From the NCBI GenBank assembly GCA_010092775.1, contig JAADYZ010000034.1, positions 1-10,604 on the forward strand: a stretch of DNA of 10,604 nucleotides, in the 5' to 3' direction. Within the stretch, counting starts at the first letter, position 1. Every line of letters starts with the position of its first letter. A program made the position numbers and the translations under genes. The notes beneath the pieces were generated by a model. It did no database searches, had not been told where the DNA came from, and saw only the letters and a program-made list of their open reading frames with translations. This DNA is from Chloroflexota bacterium. Its GTDB lineage: Bacteria; Chloroflexota; Anaerolineae; Aggregatilineales; UBA3940. Shown here in pieces: positions 8,690-10,604 of the stretch.

Positions 8690-8760
8690 CTGCCTCCGTC
8701 TTGCGCGGTCAATATGACAGGTTGCGGTTGGTCAACTAGCTGCGCCGGTACGGAATCCAT
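8686..8760 (-). CDS. 24-codon upstream frame joined to the 44-residue protein by ATGA
   Basis: ATG 8758-8760 opens a frame containing VPAQLVDQPQPVILTAQDGG that stops at TGA 8686-8688, overlapping the next ATG by the classic ATGA. The nearest purine-rich site (GGAGGAG) is about 20 bases upstream, too far for normal initiation. Together with the next frame it would make a single protein of about 68 residues if one base were inserted near 8690. It could be a leader peptide, a coupled small gene or the N-terminal part of a broken one. Confidence 0.3.
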   Translation of the reverse strand: MDSVPAQLVDQPQPVILTAQDGGR

Positions 8761-8787
8761 AGGGGGTCGCTCGATCGCTTCTCCTCC

Positions 8788-8814
8788 ATTATACCCAAGA
8801 TAATAAGTGGTCAG
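8788..8814 (-). promoter_or_regulatory. Promoter of the small ORF-VOC-DUF1028 unit
   Basis: A perfect TATAAT lies on the minus strand at 8788-8793. The best -35 is CTGACC (8809-8814) with a 15-base spacer, which is short. Transcription would start near 8781, leaving about 20 bases to the first small frame and about 90 to the second. The 8541-8871 stretch between VOC and the pentapeptide gene therefore holds this promoter, the two small frames and the leader of the divergent gene. Confidence 0.45.
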
Positions 8815-8860
8815 GAGCGGCGCTTCTGTGCTAGCCTAGCGCAGGTTCAACTGTCAAACA

Positions 8861-8866
8861 GAGGGG
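8861..8866 (+). promoter_or_regulatory. Ribosome binding site of the pentapeptide-repeat gene
   Basis: GAGGGG lies 5 bases before the ATG at 8872 and supports that start. I could not find a convincing -35/-10 pair upstream on the plus strand; GATAAT at 8799-8804 is the best -10 candidate and lacks a good partner. Confidence 0.55.
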
Positions 8867-8871
8867 ATGTT

Positions 8872-10158
8872 ATGGATAGGCTGTCTGAAGGCTTCGATGC
8901 TGTACTGGAGTGGGTTGGGCAGCGGGTGAGTAACCTGGCTGTTCTGGGCATTCTGCTGGTCTTCGCGCTGGTTGTGACGCGGGCCTCTTATGGCTTCACA
9001 CTGCTGCCCAGCAGCTTCGATCCGATGGTGTTCAACGCCTGGTGGGAGGGCTTCTGGCAGAACTTCGGCACCGAGCTGTTCGGCGCTTTCTTCACGTTCT
9101 TGTTGATCGAAGGCATTGTCGGCGCGAGAGAGGCCAGCCGCAACCGTGCCTTCCTGACGCAGATCAAAGCGCAGCTTGCCGAGCAGCAGCAGCACGTTGC
9201 GGAGGAGACACGTCAGCAGATCACGCACTTCTTGGAGCGTCAATGGGATCAGCAGGTCCGCGCCGAGACCGAGGCCGATAAGCGTCGCTTAACACTACAG
9301 ATGGGAAGTCCAGCCTATCAAGCGGCGGTGGAAGCGGTGCGTCAGTTGGGAGCGCAAGGCTGGCTGCGCGATGGCAGCCTGACCGGCGCGAATTTGACGG
9401 GTGCCAGTTTGAAGGGCAGCGCGCTGGCCGAAGCCCGCCTACGCGAGGCGCTCTTCGATGAGGCCGACCTTCAGGAAGCTGACCTGCGCCAGGCCGATTT
9501 GACGGGTGCTCGCTTCGAAGGCGCCAATCTACAGGCGGCTCGGCTGGATGGCGCGCTGCTGGATGAAGCCTGGCTTCAGGATAGCAACCTGGGGCAAGCG
9601 GTGCTGCGCCGGGCCAGCCTCCGCAGCGCAACCCTTCAGACGGCCAGCCTCAGTGGCGCGGATTTGAGCCACGCAGTTCTGACGGACGCCAATTTACGGT
9701 GGGCCGATCTCAGTGGAAGCCAACTGCTGGAGGCCACCCTGCGGAACGCAGTGCTGCAAGAAGCGGACCTGGCCAGGGCCTCCCTGGAAGGGGCTGACTT
9801 GCGCGATGCCAATGTCTATTGGGCCAACCTGGCTGGGGCAAACCTCCGCAAAGCCGACCTACGCGGCGCTGACCTGCGCCAAAGCAGCTTGGAAGGCGCC
9901 AATCTACGTGGCGCCAATCTCAAGGGTGCGCGGCGCGCCTCAGTTGATCAACTCAGAGCTAGTTTCGTCGATCAACCTGGCACGCTAGAAGGTGCAACCC
10001 TCCCGGATGGCACGACTCTATCCGGTCGCGCCGACCTGGACCAGGCCCTCAAACTAACCGAGCCAGATTGGCGCACCGCTTTTGAGGAATGGGCCAAGAC
10101 GGTTGCTGTCAATGAGGCTGGCTATATCGTCCCTGCCGCTTTGCCGGGCGACGACTAA
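8872..10158 (+). CDS. Membrane-anchored pentapeptide-repeat protein
   Basis: This 428-residue protein has four parts. Residues about 22-38 and 63-84 are two membrane helices (NLAVLGILLVFALVV; LFGAFFTFLLIEGIVG). Residues about 86-140 are charged and Gln/Glu-rich, a likely helical or coiled-coil stalk. Residues 166-353 are 37 back-to-back pentapeptides in one unbroken register, with Leu (rarely Phe or Val) at 170, 175, and every fifth residue to 350, and Ala two residues before it in nearly every repeat. This pattern folds as a right-handed quadrilateral beta-helix, here about nine coils. The C-terminal 75 residues are non-repetitive with TLPDGTTLSG and an amphipathic end. Pentapeptide proteins of the Qnr/MfpA type mimic DNA and bind gyrase, but those are soluble and shorter, so that role is unlikely. 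A membrane scaffold or protein-binding role is more plausible. No enzyme motif is present. Confidence 0.93.
   Translation: MDRLSEGFDAVLEWVGQRVSNLAVLGILLVFALVVTRASYGFTLLPSSFDPMVFNAWWEGFWQNFGTELFGAFFTFLLIEGIVGAREASRNRAFLTQIKAQLAEQQQHVAEETRQQITHFLERQWDQQVRAETEADKRRLTLQMGSPAYQAAVEAVRQLGAQGWLRDGSLTGANLTGASLKGSALAEARLREALFDEADLQEADLRQADLTGARFEGANLQAARLDGALLDEAWLQDSNLGQAVLRRASLRSATLQTASLSGADLSHAVLTDANLRWADLSGSQLLEATLRNAVLQEADLARASLEGADLRDANVYWANLAGANLRKADLRGADLRQSSLEGANLRGANLKGARRASVDQLRASFVDQPGTLEGATLPDGTTLSGRADLDQALKLTEPDWRTAFEEWAKTVAVNEAGYIVPAALPGDD
9367..9930 (+). repeat. 37-unit pentapeptide repeat tract (15-base period)
   Basis: Codons for A-(D/N)-L-x-x repeat every 15 bases without a single insertion or deletion of register. 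The repeats vary in codon use and outer residues, so it is not a recent expansion. Confidence 0.9.
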
Positions 10159-10161
10159 GCG

Positions 10162-10548
10162 CTAGTCTGGCAGGTACCACACCGGGTCGCCGTTAAGAAG
10201 CTGCTGCAACTGCTCCGGAAACTCGCGTACAGATAGAGGCTTGCCGATGAAGCCATCAAAACCTGCTTCTTGCGCCCGCACGATTTCGCTGGTGTGTACA
10301 GTATAAGCAATGATTGGCGCGGCGTTCAGCGCAGGATACCGGCGCAGTTCATCGACCAACAAGAAGCCATCATAGTTTGGAAATTCGAGGTCCAAGAAGA
10401 CCAGGTCAACGGCTTCGAGGTCGCCCAGAACCGCGTCAAGGTGATAGGGGGACAACAGCGTCGTATAAGTGACCCCTTCTCGCTGGAGCAGCACCCCTAG
10501 GGCGTCAATGTTGGACTGTTGGTCGTCGATGATCAGTGCGTGTGGCAT
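10162..10548 (-). CDS. Single-domain response regulator (CheY-like receiver)
   Basis: This 128-residue protein is a receiver domain with nothing attached. The acidic pair is Asp8-Asp9 (ALIIDDQ), the phosphorylated aspartate is Asp53 (LVFLDLEFP), the switch Thr is Thr83 (IIAYT) and the conserved lysine is Lys103 (FIGKPL). All residues needed for phosphotransfer are present. There is no DNA-binding or enzyme output domain, so it should act by protein contact or as a phosphorelay carrier in the cytoplasm, with a histidine kinase outside the window. GGAG 8 bases before the ATG supports the start, although the same frame stays open to the right edge of the window, so a longer protein is not fully excluded. 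It converges with the pentapeptide gene, with 3 bases between stops and no terminator. Confidence 0.92.
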   Translation of the reverse strand: MPHALIIDDQQSNIDALGVLLQREGVTYTTLLSPYHLDAVLGDLEAVDLVFLDLEFPNYDGFLLVDELRRYPALNAAPIIAYTVHTSEIVRAQEAGFDGFIGKPLSVREFPEQLQQLLNGDPVWYLPD

Positions 10549-10604
10549 CGTTCTATCTCCATGTAGTGAGAAACGTTCAAGACAATATGCCTTCGTACCA
10601 AATC

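Noticed and set aside
8820..8842. GCGCT...AGCGC inverted repeat upstream of the pentapeptide gene
   Set aside because: Only 5 bp with a 13-base spacer and no linked promoter box; expected by chance in GC-rich DNA.
9367..9930. 15-base periodic DNA as a possible CRISPR or satellite array
   Set aside because: The period comes from codons of a pentapeptide protein; units are not identical and there are no spacers.

Overview
The window is moderately GC-rich bacterial chromosomal DNA with densely packed genes. Glycolipid-type glycosyltransferase, GH1 glycosidase, FG-GAP propeller protein, DUF1028 and pentapeptide genes side by side would fit a Chloroflexota-like bacterium (Anaerolineae or Caldilineae type). 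That assignment rests on protein style only, since there is no rRNA or other marker gene. I see no tRNA, rRNA, insertion sequence, integrase or CRISPR array.

Layout, left to right. A serine hydrolase of the beta-lactamase/PBP family (+) enters from the left edge, ends in a membrane anchor, and has Met where the catalytic SxxK lysine should be. A 214-base gap follows that may hold a decayed minus-strand reading frame. Next comes a tight two-gene minus-strand operon: an MGDG-synthase-type glycosyltransferase (upstream) and a GH1 glycosidase, 5 bases apart. It is read from a promoter whose -10 box sits inside a 7-bp inverted repeat. Upstream and also on the minus strand is a large membrane-anchored surface protein with seven FG-GAP propeller blades and a jelly-roll-like C-terminal module.

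A second minus-strand unit starts at a perfect TATAAT box (8788-8793). It runs through two short overlapping reading frames (24 and 44 codons, joined by ATGA), a VOC/glyoxalase-like protein and a DUF1028 protein, and ends at a 21-base palindromic terminator (6813-6833). On the plus strand, divergent from this unit, lies a membrane-anchored pentapeptide-repeat protein with 37 uninterrupted repeats. A stand-alone CheY-like receiver protein (-) converges on it with only 3 bases between the stop codons.

How the genes may work together (inference): the glycosyltransferase and GH1 enzyme probably build and trim or remodel one glycoconjugate, most likely a membrane glycolipid. The propeller protein and the serine hydrolase act at the cell surface. 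The VOC and DUF1028 genes form a separate small operon of unknown purpose. The pentapeptide protein looks like a membrane scaffold, and the receiver is probably the output or relay protein of a two-component system lying outside the window.
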